In this document: piece by piece, positions 11,726-24,440 of the stretch
Layout of the letters: each line of letters opens with the position of its first letter
Position numbering within the stretch: position 1 is the first letter of the stretch
DNA from: Lucifuga dentata
Lineage: Eukaryota; Chordata; Actinopteri; Ophidiiformes; Bythitidae
DNA: 64,000 nt
Assembly (NCBI GenBank): GCA_014773175.1
Contig: VXCM01002780.1
Coordinates: 91,885-155,884 of the forward strand
Direction of reading: 5' to 3'
Position numbers and translations under genes: made by a program
The notes under the pieces: model-generated
Told to the model about the DNA's origin: nothing
The model's database searches: none
The model's input: the letters and a program-made list of their open reading frames with translations, nothing else

Positions 11726-12329
11726 ATAGAAAGGAAGTCTATTTGCACAGTGATAAACTGACCAGTAGTTTCATTTGAATAGTAATATAGATGATGAAAT
11801 TAACTTCAGGTATTCTCAAGTGCATGTATTTCTTTTCTACTGACCTTGCAAATAAATTCACTTGATTGTCAGTTCATATTTTTTCAGAGAGCACAGTTAT
11901 TAAGTGCCTCCATTCTGATTAACTGAATTATGCTAAAATAGTATTTCTTCTGGCAACGACAGATGATTTAAATCGCCTCCACCAGTCTGCATTTTCTTGG
12001 AATCAATTTCATGTTTATTTTGCTTGAGGTTTGCTGTTTTGTTCGTCGAATAAATCCACTCCTACAACCTCTTCCAAACGCTCGCAGGAGAGGATTATCA
12101 CTGAAACTGTGACTTCCTGAGCTTATGAGAGAGGAGGAGATGGTCATAAGATCAGAACAAATAATGTTGTTAGGGTTCGACAGAAACATAAGAAACGTGC
12201 CTTTTTTAATAAAGGCCTTTGTCATATGAAGTAATACTTTAAGGGCAAAAAGGCAAACATGGTCTTTTGTCTTTTCTAATTCTGCTTCCTTCTGCTGGCC
12301 ATAATTTATCCGGATGTCCCCTGGCTGCT
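10546..12329. other. Unique stretch with a small inverted repeat and poly-A
   Basis: Arms at 10828-10847 and 10887-10909 are inverted copies (CAGCCAAAAATCACAGTCTG against CAGACTCTATGATTTTCAGG). A 126-codon frame at 10923-11303 resembles nothing known. A poly-A tract lies at 11694-11723. No gene seen. Confidence 0.4.
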
Positions 12330-12632
12330 TGTGTCATCTTGAGGCTGTCAGACAGAGCTTGACTTTTATTTTGGTTCATTCACTACTTCCTTTAAAAAGA
12401 AGCTGAAGACTCATCTGTTCAGGCTTTTACCTTGGGTTACTTTTTGGATTGTATACTTTTTAAGCATACAAAGTTTATGCTTCTTATTGTGGCATAAACT
12501 TTATAACTTTTATATTTTTATTCTGTCATGCCAAACATGCTGTCTCAATATCTATAAATTGCCTTGTAAAACACTTTGTTCTTGAAAGGTGCTATAGAAA
12601 TACATTTTTACTTGCTTACTCACTTACTCCCT
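12330..12632 (+). mobile_element. L2-type LINE 3' tail
   Basis: Near 12390-12430 the frame reads FKKKLKTHLFR, the typical last residues of L2-like polymerase proteins. About 150 bp further is TGTAAAACACTTTGTTCTTGAAAGGTGCTATAGAAATA, the degraded form of the conserved L2 3' UTR end, followed by TTACTTGCTTACTCACTTAC, a short TTAC-like tail. Only the last 300 bp survive. Confidence 0.65.
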
Positions 12633-13282
12633 GCTGTTGGAACAACACATTGCTATCATAAATATTGTTAACAAAACATTATTATCTTAAGGATAGAGTT
12701 GCTAAGCTCATCTTTGGATATCTGTACCTTTATAACAGACATCTACAAGATTTCAAGATGACAAAATGAGCTCAAATTCTTGGTTAGAACTCTCCAGGAA
12801 GTTAGGGCTTAATGATCTCAGCAAAGTGACATGGAGAAATATTCACCATAATGCTGCAACCCATTGTACTTGGAATTCTGAATGTTCTAAGTCGATTTTC
12901 TCCCTCAATCAAAATGTATTCCAGTGATTCTGCTCGGAAAATCATGGATGCCCACTGAGTTTGTATTTGTGTGGAAAGTCTGTGAATGCCATAACCATGG
13001 CAAAATTGTTATTTTTACAACACAAAATCAAGTTTTATCAACTGCAAAATGTTGCAAAGGCAAATCCGTTAGCATTCACCGTCACTAAGGTGGATCTTGT
13101 TCAAGTTTACAACTGGGAATTCTGAGTTGAATGACCTTTCCATTGCAATTTTACATGTTGGAGGTCAAGTTTTTTTGAGTTCCAAGTTCGTAATAGTCAA
13201 GAAAACAATAAAAGGCAAGGGTAACAGGCAACGTGTGACTATTCTGCTCCCCCTGCTGGCACAGAGTGGTATAAAAGAACTC
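12633..13282. other. Unique AT-rich stretch, no gene seen
   Basis: No repeat or coding signal recognised up to the family A insertion. Confidence 0.4.
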
Positions 13283-13873
13283 TTAAAGGATCATACCAGC
13301 GATCGTGCATGTTTGAGCCCAATATATACAATTCCATGTTGCATTACTGACAACCATATCTCAAAATATACTACTTTAGCTGTAAATTTCAGAATTGTTG
13401 TCCCTACTTTCAGACTACCATTGGTTTCAGTTCATTCCAGTACACTATAAAAATCAACTTGTAGAGACTTGAAACACAATTGAGATATGTAAATCTAACA
13501 CAACAAACATGATAAATGTTACATTTTTTGCCAGACTTTATTTAACTTATCCAACACGAAGCTGCATGGACGATGATGTATTTCTAGTATATCTCTGATG
13601 TATTTCTCTATAGTCCCAGGAGAAGACGGCTTTTAGCAAGAAATTAAAATGACTCTGCCTTCTACAATCGTGCATAAGTGTTAGAAGGTGAAACAATGAA
13701 TTTTAAGGTGTATCACCTGAACACTTGCTTTTGGAAGATGAGGGGATTTGAAAACATAGCAGGAAAACCAAAATATGGTTTTATGTTTTGGAAATTGGTT
13801 GTCAGTAACACAACATATATGCGGTTATATATATTGGACTCAAACATGCACAATCGCCGGTATGATCCTTTAA
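13283..13873 (-). mobile_element. Family A TTAA element, copy 1 (near full length)
   Basis: It starts TTAAAGGATCATACC and ends GGTATGATCCTTTAA, with long inverted ends. In this orientation the CCATTGGTTTCAGTTCATTCC arm is on the left and the GTATCACCTGAACA arm on the right. The middle holds the AGCTGCATGG and GAGAAGACGGCTTTTA blocks shared by all full copies. No transposase frame is present. TTAA at both edges and AGG termini suggest a non-autonomous T2/Kolobok-type element. Confidence 0.8.
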
Positions 13874-14776
13874 GCGCTATCCTGCGCCTGGGTGTTCTCA
13901 GATGTGTTCTTTCATCATTTTCCCTTTTGCCCTTTTGAAGTATGTCACCACCTTAAAGCTGCATTTATTTCATATTGGATTTCCTGGGAATAAAACCTAC
14001 CAACTGTGAAAAAGTGGTAATTACATGTCAGATAGTATATGTGAGAATTTTTTTTTTTTTTTTTTNAATTTTTTTTTTTTTTTTTGTGGGCTCCAGTTTT
14101 TTTCCTCATTTGGTTTCACAAGTTGTAGTAGTAAGTCAAACAAAGTGTCAGACATGTCAGAGATGTATCAGTGTCAGCGGTCCAAGGCAATACAAATCAA
14201 ACTTATCCATTTTTAATAATTCTGTCAGGTCTACATGAAAAAAGTGAGCAATGTCTGCTGTGGTTCAATATTGGTTGAGCATTCAAAGACACAAATGATT
14301 TTGAATGCGAACGTTCCAACAAGTTTAACAAATGAATTATTCCATGTAGCAATAAAATATAATCCCTTTCTTCCATTTCTTCCGACGTTATATGAACAGA
14401 GCTTAAGCACATAGGGAATACACACTGCGCTATTACCCACACACACACACACACTGCTGTGACTAAGCAACATGCATTTCCATACAGAGTGCATTTGTTT
14501 CTGCTCAGCTGCAGCAGAGTAATGAGCAGCTCGAGTATGTAGAAGATAACAGGATGGAGCTCATTTCCACGTACCTGAACACAGTCTTAAGCAATCGTAC
14601 ATCACATCCCTCTAATACAAGACTCATTTGACTGTGAACACCTACAGAAGCTTTATGAGCAGCAGAATGTGGGATCCATGCTGCTCAAACCTGCTTAAAA
14701 TGAACTGCAGTTACTTTTAATTTGCAGTAATTGTTTGCTGAATTAGTGTGTTTTTTTTCCTTGTTTGGGTCCCCCC

Positions 14777-14830
14777 NNNNNNNNNNNNNNNNNNNNNNNN
14801 NNNNNNNNNNNNNNNNNNNNNNNNNNNNNN
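14777..14830. other. Assembly gap of 54 N flanked by poly-C
   Basis: CCCCCC stands on the left and CCCCCCC on the right of the N run. Confidence 0.95.
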
Positions 14831-15098
14831 CCCCCCCAATTTATGATAACTTTAAAATATCACTCCTTAAAGACAACTGTACAAACACATCATTGATTCT
14901 TCTGAATATTAACACCTCAACAATATAATAACCATTTGGATACATAATGTGTTTTATCGCACATGCGGTATGTATTTTAGCATACATGCTATAATCAAAT
15001 ACATTTACTCAAAGTGCACTTTGAGTACCATTTAATACTTGACTTTAGTATTTCCATTTTGGGAGATGTTATACTTTTATGTAACATTTACATAACAT

Positions 15099-15177
<79 letters not shown>

Positions 15178-15187
15178 GGATGGATAG
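15099..15187. repeat. (GATA)n microsatellite
   Basis: About 20 GATA units ending in two GGAT units. Confidence 0.95.
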
Positions 15188-15310
15188 TGAGAGATAAGCT
15201 CATATAACGTTACTGTTGTCCGTCAGAAATCTTTAAGGGTAATTCTTAATCAGTTTTGACATAAAAAGACGTGTTAGTTACATGCATTAGTTAACTGAAG
15301 GAATGGTGTA

Positions 15311-15315
<5 letters not shown>

Positions 15316-15341
<26 letters not shown>
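15316..15341. repeat. (AT)n microsatellite
   Basis: Pure TA alternation. Confidence 0.9.
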
Positions 15342-16049
15342 TATGTGTATATTATGAACAGAAACGTCAGCATCACCCAAGTCTCACACACATTCTAGTG
15401 ACTCAAAACAAGCTGTTCCTCAGGTGTCAGATTTACAGGTCCTCCCTCCTGTGCCCTGGGGCTCCCGGTAGAGTCTGAAATGCCTTCTCCTTCACAAACG
15501 TTTTTTTTCCTTTCATCTTTTCACTATTTTTGACACTATTACAGCATTCTTATTATATCACTTCTTTGTCACACCACAGTTTGTCTTGCTTTGTTATGGA
15601 GGAAGCAGTAATTTAGCTTTGGTCAGACCTGTAATCCATTTAATCTGGTACAACTAAATTTTTACAATGTTGCATTTACCACGAGGTTTGGGTTTTTTTT
15701 TCACAGGGAAAAAAAAAAAATCCGATGAAACCTAAATATGGCAGCAAGACTCATGTGAGAAGCTCTGTTAATTTGTCAGATATGTCTGGGGGTGAGAGAA
15801 AGAAAGTCAAAATGAGAACAAGAAAAACATGGAACAAAGACAGAATTGAGAAACGTTCCTTGTCATAGTCATGATTTGGCCACATACACTGAGAAAACTG
15901 TAGCAGCAAAAGCTGAATTTGAATTAATGACATCAGTGGTGTAGTTTAGTTGTATCTGACAAGCATCTAATGTAAAACAAATGTTAACACAGTTGTAGTT
16001 AAGCATTGACCACACATTACATCTTTGTATAAATCAATAGATTGCCTTG

Positions 16050-16230
16050 GAGATAGTTTGGGTTATGATCACACCACAAATGCAAACCGTCTCATGTGAT
16101 TGTTTTGGTCTGCACTCGATTGTGATTGCTGTTTTCAGACCTGCCCAAATTGTACCAAGTAGGGAAACAAAACCTAGTCAGATTGAACTGGACCAAAACA
16201 CTTAAGTGTGAAAACCCTTAGATGTTATCT
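16050..16230. repeat. Possible MITE relic with a TGTGAAAACCCTTAG end
   Basis: The closing GTGTGAAAACCCTTAG and inner TTTTGGTCTGCA... TGAACTGGACCAAAAC inverted words resemble fish hAT-type MITEs whose end reads GTGTGAAAACGCCC. Identification is weak and from memory. Confidence 0.3.
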
Positions 16231-16587
16231 TCATTGCAGTGGCACATGTAATTATTTCAGGTGTGTAGCTAGCTGGACAATTTTTGGGTTTGAACCCTGG
16301 TTTTGATTTGTCACCATTCATGTACTTCACTTGCCTCTGTTGTTTATCCACTCAGCATATTTGAGCAGATCAGACTTAGATTGAAATGAAACTGTTTACA
16401 TGTTGAGCATCTATAAGTCTAAGAAGATGTCTGCTTGTTCAAGAGCAGAGGAGTCCACAGACAGTCTGCAAACTTGAGAGAGAACTGTGAAGAAGCAGAG
16501 ATCTGAAGTTTCAAATCATTCTGAGATAGGAAATACAAAATTAATGATTCATTGCAGTCTTTAGAATTTGTGCTGTACTCACTGCCT

Positions 16588-17201
16588 TTAAAGGATCATA
16601 CCAGCGATGGTGTGTGTTTGAGCCCAATATATACAATCCATATACATGTTATGTTACTGACAATCATTTCCACAAATATACTCCTTAGTGGTGCATTTTA
16701 GATTTTTTTGTTTTTCATCTACCTTCCAGATTTCCATTGGTTTCAGTTCATCCAGTAGCTATTAAAATCAAATTGTAGAGACTTAAAACATGCTTGAGAT
16801 ACATAGTCACAGAGAACGTCATGTGTCTCTTAGGTTTTTTTTTTTTTTTTTNTTTTTTTTTTTTTTTTTTTGTCAAAGTTACTTTATTTAACCGATGGAG
16901 CCACACAGAAGACAATGTATGTCTCTGCCAGGAAATACAGCCCCAGGAGAAGACGGCTTTTACAGAGAAATTTAAAACAACCTTCACTTCTACAATTGTG
17001 CATAAGTGTTAGCAGGCGAAACACTGAATTTCAAGGTGGCTGTTATCATCTGAACATTTGATTTTAAAAGGTTAGGGGATTTGAAAAAAATAACAGGAAA
17101 ACTAAAATATGGTCTAATGTTTTGGAAATTGGTTTTCAGTAAGGTAACATATATGCAAATTGCATATATTGGGCTCAAACATGCATAATCGGCAGTATGG
17201 A
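16588..17201 (-). mobile_element. Family A TTAA element, copy 2
   Basis: It starts TTAAAGGATCATACCAGCG and follows copy 1 throughout, including AGGAGAAGACGGCTTTTA and CAACCTTCA...TCTACAATTGTGCATAAG. A poly-T tract with N (16852) lies in the middle at the family's internal T/A tract. The right terminus is degraded (CAGTATGGACAATC instead of GGTATGGTCCTTTAA). Confidence 0.75.
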
Positions 17202-17874
17202 CAATCTACATTTTTTAAAAATGCAATTCTGCTACTTTTTTTTAGACATCTAATCTAATCTTTTTTCATGCAAGTGTTCAATTTGAATTTGTGAAATGGA
17301 AAGCTAACACTCTTTCTCCCTATCTCAGATTTGAAAAAAGGGACAAGTCCCTCACCTGTATAAAAACTGGATAAGTGATCCATAATAAGAACTGGTATTT
17401 GTTGTGATGGTTCATTTCCCTCCTCCACTTCTGCACATTTATTCTCATTACAGCCAAGCTGTTCTGCCGTCCCCTCAGTAATGATTTTCTGTGTCAGACT
17501 TTCTGAGAACTGCGTCCCCGTGATAAAACAGGGAGAGGAGCCAACATTCTTTACTGCCAGAGAGGCTGCAGATTTCTCACATGACACGTGCATGCAGGAA
17601 CAAACATCTGTGCATACTCCCCTGCGAACTAGCAAGCACTTGTTGACACAAATAAGCATAATCACCCAAGGACATGTCACGTTTTCTTTCATACCATCAC
17701 ACTGATAGCATGTTATTGTGTAAAACATCACATAATGTCAAGGTGAGGAAGGTGTCTTGTGCATCCGCCGAAATGTTTATAAGATATTAGCCATCAAAAC
17801 GCAGGACATGGAGGATTAATTAAAACACTGGCTTTGAATAAAGCTTGTGTAAGTGCCTCTTAAATCCACCTATG
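17202..17874. other. Unique stretch holding the longest uninterrupted frame of the window
   Basis: A 158-codon minus-strand frame (17731-17255) is open but has no recognisable domain and a Cys- and Ser-rich, unstructured look. I treat it as chance. The DNA is not repetitive and might be conserved noncoding sequence. Confidence 0.3.
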
Positions 17875-18306
17875 TGGTGGATTATTTATCTTAAGTGTGT
17901 TTCAAGTTTATTTTTACAGATTTATTGGAATGAACTTAAACCAATGGCAGTCTGGAGGGTAGGAGTAAAAGTTCTAAAATTTACCACTCCCGTAGTATTT
18001 TTAGGAAATGATTGTCAGTAATGTAACATGTATGGAAATTTTATGGATATATATATATGTATGTAATGTGTATCGAAGTTTACATTTATGTTAAGTTTAT
18101 ATATATGTGTAGCTAACACTCTTTCATATACTCTTTCTATATATTATACATGTTACATTACTGACAGTCATTTCCTAAAAATACTACTGGAGCAGTAAAT
18201 TTTAGAACTTTTACTCCTACCCTCTAGACTGCCATTGGTTTAAGTTCATTCCAATAAATCTGTAAAAATAAACTTGCAACACACTTAAGATAAATAATCC
18301 ACCACA
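17875..18306. mobile_element. Family A copy 3, inverted dimer (foldback)
   Basis: The left arm (about 17875-18055) holds the family A right arm: GTGGTGGATTATTTATC, GGAATGAACTTAAACC, then GGAAATGATTGTCAGTAATG. The right arm (about 18130-18306) is its near-exact inverted copy. The two outer ends face each other across about 75 bp of AT-rich spacer, and the terminal TTAAAGGACC parts are missing. Confidence 0.75.
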
Positions 18307-18309
18307 GAG

Positions 18310-18486
18310 CACTATTTATAAAGATTAGGGTAATACTTAACATGTTGATAAGGGCAAATATTGTCATGGAACCATGTTCCCTCCTTCATAAATGCCTGTT
18401 TCCTTGGTATCTTTTAGCATTTTCCTTTAAAGTGGTCACTGCAGTAATTCCTTAGTTACATGTCAGGGAATTTGTTCCTAAAGCAC

Positions 18487-18519
<33 letters not shown>

Positions 18520-18625
18520 CAGTGTGGTCGTAAATTTCAGGGGTAAGAATCTGGTTGATTTTTAAACTATATTTGCCTCACATGGTTAATGAAAAATAAA
18601 TTTGATATTTAAGCCCTAAAAATTA
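18310..18625 (+). repeat. Family C dispersed repeat, copy 1
   Basis: GATAAGGGCAAATATTGTC, ACCATGTTCCCTCC, ATAAATGCCTGTTTCC, ACATGTCAGGGAA and TTTGCCTCACATGGTTA occur in the same order as in copies at 32222 and 34878. A poly-A tract (18490-18517) replaces the middle block found in the others. No coding frame and no clear terminal inverted repeats. Confidence 0.65.
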
Positions 18626-20199
18626 CCTAAACTTTACTGGAACTGGCCACAGATTTTGAGGCCAGACAGACGCTCTAAAATTCACTCACTAAGTCCAGTC
18701 AATCAGCATGTTCATTTTCTGAGTTCTGGACCAATTTAAAAAAAAAAAAAAAAAAAANAAAAAAAAAAAAAAAAAAAAGGTATTTTGTACATCTGGACCA
18801 AACAGACGGTGTACTGAGACCCCAAGAGAAGATTTAAAAGTAGAGAATTGCGCTGATGGTTCTACAGTTTAATTGCCCAGATGTCTAAGGTTTGGGTGTG
18901 TTGAATTGTCATCTTTTATCATTGTTTTATAGTGATCCCAACGATTATTATGTGCAAACTGTTTTTTATGAGATATTCTTCTAGGAAATAAAATAAACTG
19001 AGTGAAATAGGCAAACCAAACATTAGAAGTAGTAAGTGTAGTTCAGTGAAAATACACGATACAAGTGTCCCTCTGAATGGTGATCGGGTCATTGAATGTA
19101 AAAAAAAAAAAAGTGTTCTCTTCTGGCAAGTTTTTAGTTTTATTTTACTTTGTGGTGACAGAATCAAAGGGGGGCAAAAAAACAACAACTATGTAGCACA
19201 TTTTTACTCTCTGCAGCATTTGGGCCACAAGTAAATACTGCTTCCTCAGGACCTTGCACAACACAATAGCATTTGAGGTACAGATGAGTTAAAAACTTAA
19301 AGTGTTTATTCTATGCAGTGTTGGCTAATTAAATTGAGTTTTTCCGACAGCGCTGCTTGTTTTCCACCCTTCACAGCAGGGACCAGGTTGAACTTTGACC
19401 CTTACCCCTCAGTAGGTAAAACTGAATTGTTACTCTTCCTGAATGTCAGTCAGTGGAATAATGTCACTGTGGGGAATACACAAAATGGGTTTGCACCTAA
19501 GGTTTACTTTGATGGTAGTAACACACAAGAAAATTGAACATGCATCAACCAGCTTCATGCCTCCATGTTTTAATTTAACAGGAGCTCTCTGCTTTGAGAG
19601 GCCAGAAAGTCATTTTCTTTTATGAGGAATCTTCCCACTGGCTTCCACAAAACAATCACCATACTACCACTGCTTAATGTACAAATTCTCCTTCACCATC
19701 ATACTTTTTTCACATTAATATTTCCTTCACCATTCTGATTTCTCTTGTAAATCATGTCTATTAATATCTTAAATCATTTAAGAACTGCACACCAGCAGTG
19801 ATACTACATGAATATCATTTCACCAATGCATTTCACCAATACAAAGTAAAACTTTCAGGGCAAAAAAAAAAAAAAAAAAAAAAGACATCTTGCAAGGCCC
19901 CAGACTTGGTGATTCAGGCTGTTTTGTGTTCTTGTGCAGGGCTGCAGGGCAAATATTTTTCCTTTTTGACTTGCGGTGCCTCCCACTGGCCATTATTGTG
20001 CTGCATATCACAGAGCCGGCTGTGTGAGGGGTGAGAGGCTGCAGCAGAAAGAGCTCAACTTTTGTTCTGGATCATTCACTGCTTCCTCTGTTGTTGGTGA
20101 AATATGTCTAAACTCCACGTTTGTGAAATAAACTAAAAATTCTATGCATAATTCTACCATTCTGTGTCCTCTACTGGCATAAAAATAAGGACAATTCGT
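18626..20199. other. Unique stretch with two long poly-A tracts
   Basis: Poly-A at 18738-18778 (N at 18758) and 19861-19883. Nothing gene-like recognised. Confidence 0.4.
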
Positions 20200-20735
20200 A
20201 GAGGACCATACCTGTGCTTTTGCATGTTTGAGCTCAAAAAATACTACCTGCTTACATGTTACATTACTGTCAACCATTTTTCAAAACATAAATCTGTATT
20301 TTAGTTTTCATATTATTTTGTCAAATCCATTAATCTTTCAAAATGAAATGTTCAACTGCTTGAGATAGGTAATCCATTACAGCAAACCATGTTATTATTA
20401 TTATTTTTGTCAGAGTTACTTAATTTTAGCATTTTAATGCAGTTCAAAACATGGAATTATCTGAGAATTCTCCAGGGAATAGTCCCAAGCATTTACCTAA
20501 GAAATTAAAATGATCATGCCTTCTGCATTCGAACATGCATGTTAACAAGCTTAAAACTTTTCATTTTAAGTATCACCTGAACATTTCATTTCAAAAGATT
20601 ATGGGATTTGGCAAAATAACATGAAAATTAAAATATGGTTTTATGTTTTGGAAAATGGTTTGTAGCAACATAATGTGTATGTGGGTAGTATTTATTGGAT
20701 TTTTAGCATGCAAAATCACCAGTATGGTCCTTTAA
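20200..20735 (-). mobile_element. Family A copy 4, mixed-arm variant
   Basis: It starts GAGGACCATACC and ends GTATGGTCCTTTAA. Both ends carry the same subterminal sequence: CTTTCAAAATGAAATGTTCA on the left, and CCTGAACATTTCATTTC on the right as its inverse. After the left arm the text switches to the normal internal block (GAGATAGGTAATCC). It is therefore a recombinant or converted copy. Confidence 0.75.
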
Positions 20736-21479
20736 GGACTACAATGCATGCAGTTTTCAAGGACATATTCATCCCTCATCTGATATCTTTTGAAGTAAAC
20801 TGAGGCTGTAAAAGTAGGGTACTGTCAGTGTCTTGAAGATTTTTTAAGACATGGAAATCATTCTACAAAATGAAAAATTGAAAACTAAAGCCATCTCCTG
20901 ATCAATGTCCTACTTTATACACTCCACACTTACACACTGCAAAGCAGCTAATGATTCAATTGTGTTTAAACTACTTCCAGCTGTCATTTTTAAGACTATA
21001 CATATATATTGTATTTTCTCACAGCAGACACTTAACTTGTTAAACACAGATGCAACTAACAACATTAATAATGAACTACAATCCATTAGATAGATCCTTT
21101 CGATGTTCATGTTCTCTGCACACGCAAATGGGAAGGAACCATCATTAATATGAGTTACATGTTTGCTTTTCCTCTCATAGCTGGTCAATGGACCTTGTAG
21201 ATTTGTCTCAATCTAGCAAATTCTAATATTTGTTTTTGTTATAATATTTAATTTAAAGTCACATTGGCTTTTCAGCACGATATAGACTTTGAGATCATGA
21301 TAAACAAGCTGTTTAAAATAAAGGTCTACACTAGTCTTTTTCATGATAACTCATAGTTTGCATTCACCTCTGGAAATGGTGATTTATCTTTTTAATGTAC
21401 AGTATAATTAATGCTGATGTGATCAACCATTTAAAAAGTGATGATATGCCACCGTCATCATAATTACCTAACAATTCCG

Positions 21480-21830
21480 CAGGGAAGTGAGGCTGGAGGA
21501 AAACAAAAGAGCACTCACTTTTAATACGGTGTCCAATTACTTTTGAAAATTATTTTCATTCTTTTACTCACCAACAATACGGTGGGAAAATAAATAGTTT
21601 TTTCTCTTAATATGTTCGATAAACACTGTTTAAAGGAAGCGAGCGGGAGACCCCTGGGATGCTGCATTCTCCGCTTTCATAAAGCCCGCAGATTAATTCA
21701 AGTCATGTTTCACCAGTGCACTAAAGCAGAACACTTGAAAACAACTCGTAGAATAATCACCTCATTTAATGCAAGGCGTTGTTTATCATCCGTGTTGTTT
21801 ATGTATCCAGAAATGGATTAAAATGGTAAA
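21480..21830. other. Candidate conserved noncoding block
   Basis: Simple-repeat free, with CAATTA, ATTAAT and GATAAACACTGTTTA motifs (the last a short palindrome of fork-head type). A 69-codon frame crosses it but resembles no protein. Conservation is a guess. Confidence 0.25.
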
Positions 21831-23169
21831 ACTGGTAAATATTCAAGATCCCAGTAAGCTTTCATTTTTGATAGAACATTGATAACTCATCCTTTCATCT
21901 TTGTTGTAGATTCCATTTGACCTTTTTGTTATTTTTATACAAATATGTATTTTTGTCATTTTTTTTTCTAGCCTTTTTTTTTTAAGTTTCATAACACAAC
22001 ATTGTCTCTTGACTTGCTGACATGGCTGTGCCCACTTTCTGGAAGAATGTTTGTTTGAGTAACTTTACTGTAACATTTAGAGAGAAATCCATTTTCAGCT
22101 GAGATGGCTCGTCATTGCAGTTCACAAAATGAATCCATACACCATCTGTCTCTCAGCCTATGAATTAAAAAAAAAAAAANAAAAAAAAAAAAAAAGCATA
22201 TTAAGAAAAAAAATGCCATGTTATAAGTGATAAAATTCCTTGGGGTACTCACTGGTTGGGACATACTTAGTTGTTTGCTTTTCATCCACTCCTGCCTCTC
22301 CTCATGAACATGTTTCCTGCAGGTAATAAATGATAAACCAGCTAAAGTAATCCACCCTTAGCTTTGGATTTAGGTTGCATCAAATTTATACATTTACAAC
22401 ACTGACTTCACACCAGTTTACAAGCCCAGGTAGCCCTATCTGACTCCCATAATTTTACTAAGCAATTGACGTAGATCATGGTGTGATTTTAGAATCATAC
22501 AGTTTGAGGAACTACTGTACACTTATGAGCTTCTCCTGTGATGTTTTCTCCCTTTCACAACACATTCAGCTATTCTCTCATTGGTTGTGCATTTGAAAGG
22601 TCACAAGAAGATGGGTCGAATTCAAATTTGGTTGAACTTTGAGGGTAGAATTTGGGTACTGCAACAGACCGGTCAGTGTAGCACAGTTTCATTACATCAT
22701 GTGTAAGCAGCCAAAGAACATTTGAGTATTTGAGTCTTATTCACATGAGATTAGTATTATCTAGGAGCTAATGATTTAGGATTACCTCCACCATCTATGT
22801 TTCATTCTTACTTACATTTCAAATCCCAGGGATCATCACAGGACATGGCTGAAACATCACATATTACACACATCACACGTACCCACCCTTTTGAAAGTTT
22901 ACCAAGAGCGACAATGTGTGTCATCCATTTCTTGAGCTTTTTTTTTTTTTTTTTTTTTTTTTTTGAGATTTTGTTCTGCATTTCAGTTTTCAGATTCTCA
23001 AAACGGGTTTTCGTGCTGCTGAGGAGTGTTCTGAGGTTGATAGCAATCAGCAGCATGTAAATGTGTATATAGGTCAGAGCTGAATTAATTATTTGATGAG
23101 AGGATTTGCATCAAAAAAAGTGAATCTTCCAAACGAGTCCTTGTGTGCATTTGTGAATAGCTCAACTGC

Positions 23170-23620
23170 TTTTCAAGTATTTTATCTGTGAATTATGTTG
23201 CTACATTCTAAACTGCAGGACTGTATTTCCAATTTGCCCGAGAGCCTATTAGCACTCAGTTTCAATTACTGCTGCTGTAATGGATGTTGACACTGAATCT
23301 GCTCCTCTTGGAAATCCAGGAAGCTCACTTGTTCGGATGAGCAGGGATGTACAGCAGCAGCCACAGCAGATGCTTCTGAGGCTTGGTGTGACAGTACGCA
23401 GGCAGACACCCTGTCGAGACTGACCCACATCTCTGGAATTTAGAGAGGGTGGTTAGAGGCTAGAAGTCGTGATGGAACTTTCAAAGAGCATTTCACATTC
23501 ACAGAAAGAGGCACACCAGGCTCACCCACCAGGCCGACTTTGTGTTTCCAATTACTTGGCTGCTACTGGAAGTGCAATTGGCCATTTAGTCATTGATTGA
23601 GTGAGAGTATTGTTGAACTT
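23170..23620. other. Candidate conserved noncoding block
   Basis: More balanced in composition than its neighbours, with repeated CAATTA/TAATG words (TTTCAATTACTGCTGC, TTTCCAATTACTTGG). No open frame of note. Could be an enhancer; not testable here. Confidence 0.25.
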
Positions 23621-24174
23621 ATCCTATCTAGTCCAAAAAGTTTTTTTCTTTAATGTATTGGCAGCTTAGCATACTGAGTACTTTGTATTAGAAAATAATG
23701 TGGAGAAGATGAAATTAAACTGTATTAAAAAGGGAATAACCGTCACTGAGTTCTGAATTATGGCCTGTTTACTTTGTCTATATTATTTTCTCACCAAATA
23801 ATACTCACTTGATGTTAAGTGCTTGTTCCAAAGAATCCAAACAGGAATTGCCTCCTCTTGAATGCTCCAACATCTATAAAACATGAAACAAAGCATTTCA
23901 GAGTAGTGAATTAAAAGGTTAATCAAATCATTTTGAAATTTTTTTTTATACCTTTAATATGACCTTTACACCTGCAACATTTAAGTTAAAAAACACAGAA
24001 TGTTTCAGGAAAAAAAATAGGAAAATAAAAAAAACATTAAAAGAAAAAAAAAAAAACCCTAAAGAAACCTGGTTGCATATAACCCTGCAACCAACCTTGT
24101 TGTCTTGTAGATCTTATGGAAACACCTTTTGCTTTTATTATGCATCAAGCAGGTTAAAACACAGATTTAATGCA

Positions 24175-24310
24175 CAGTAAGGGCAAATAGCCCTGTTCCT
24201 GAATTCATTAAAGCTTGTTATCAGGCCCTTTTTACCATTATATTGTGCACTGAAAGCAAATGGTATTTCCTCATTTGCATGTCGGGTAAGCAATTCATTA
24301 ACCAACTTGG
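24175..24310 (+). repeat. Family C dispersed repeat, copy 2 (partial)
   Basis: AGGGCAAATAGCCCTGTTCC and TTCCTCATTTGCATGTCGGG align with the middle of the other copies. The left and right parts are missing. Confidence 0.5.
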
Positions 24311-24344
24311 TATAACTCATGAAAAACCCAACGTATATACACAG

Positions 24345-24440
24345 CATCAAGCTAAATAAGTGCCTTCATAACTAATCCTCATTCATAAAACTTCCCTTAT
24401 GTTAGTGAATTGTTGTCTCATTACCAACACATTGTTGTTA
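24345..24440 (+). repeat. Family E short repeat, plus orientation
   Basis: GCTAAATAAGTGCC... CATTCATAAAACTTCCCTTA... TTGTCTCATTACC is the reverse complement of 35540-35645. In both places it lies next to or near family C, so it may be part of the same larger element. Confidence 0.5.

Larger units (their letters stand above)
13874..16049. other. Unique stretch with microsatellites and two assembly joins
   Basis: Poly-T with N at 14066 (14048-14085), a short CA run near 14439, a gap at 14777-14830, GATA and AT microsatellites. No gene recognised. Confidence 0.45.
20736..24174. other. Mostly unique DNA with two candidate conserved blocks
   Basis: Poly-A with N at 22167-22196 and poly-T at 22939-22964. 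The stretches 21480-21830 and 23170-23620 stand out as higher-complexity DNA, listed separately. No exon recognised. Confidence 0.35.

Noticed and set aside
17255..17731. Longest uninterrupted frame, 158 codons on the minus strand
   Set aside because: No known domain, no splice or promoter context, unbalanced composition; long frames of this size can arise by chance in 64 kb.
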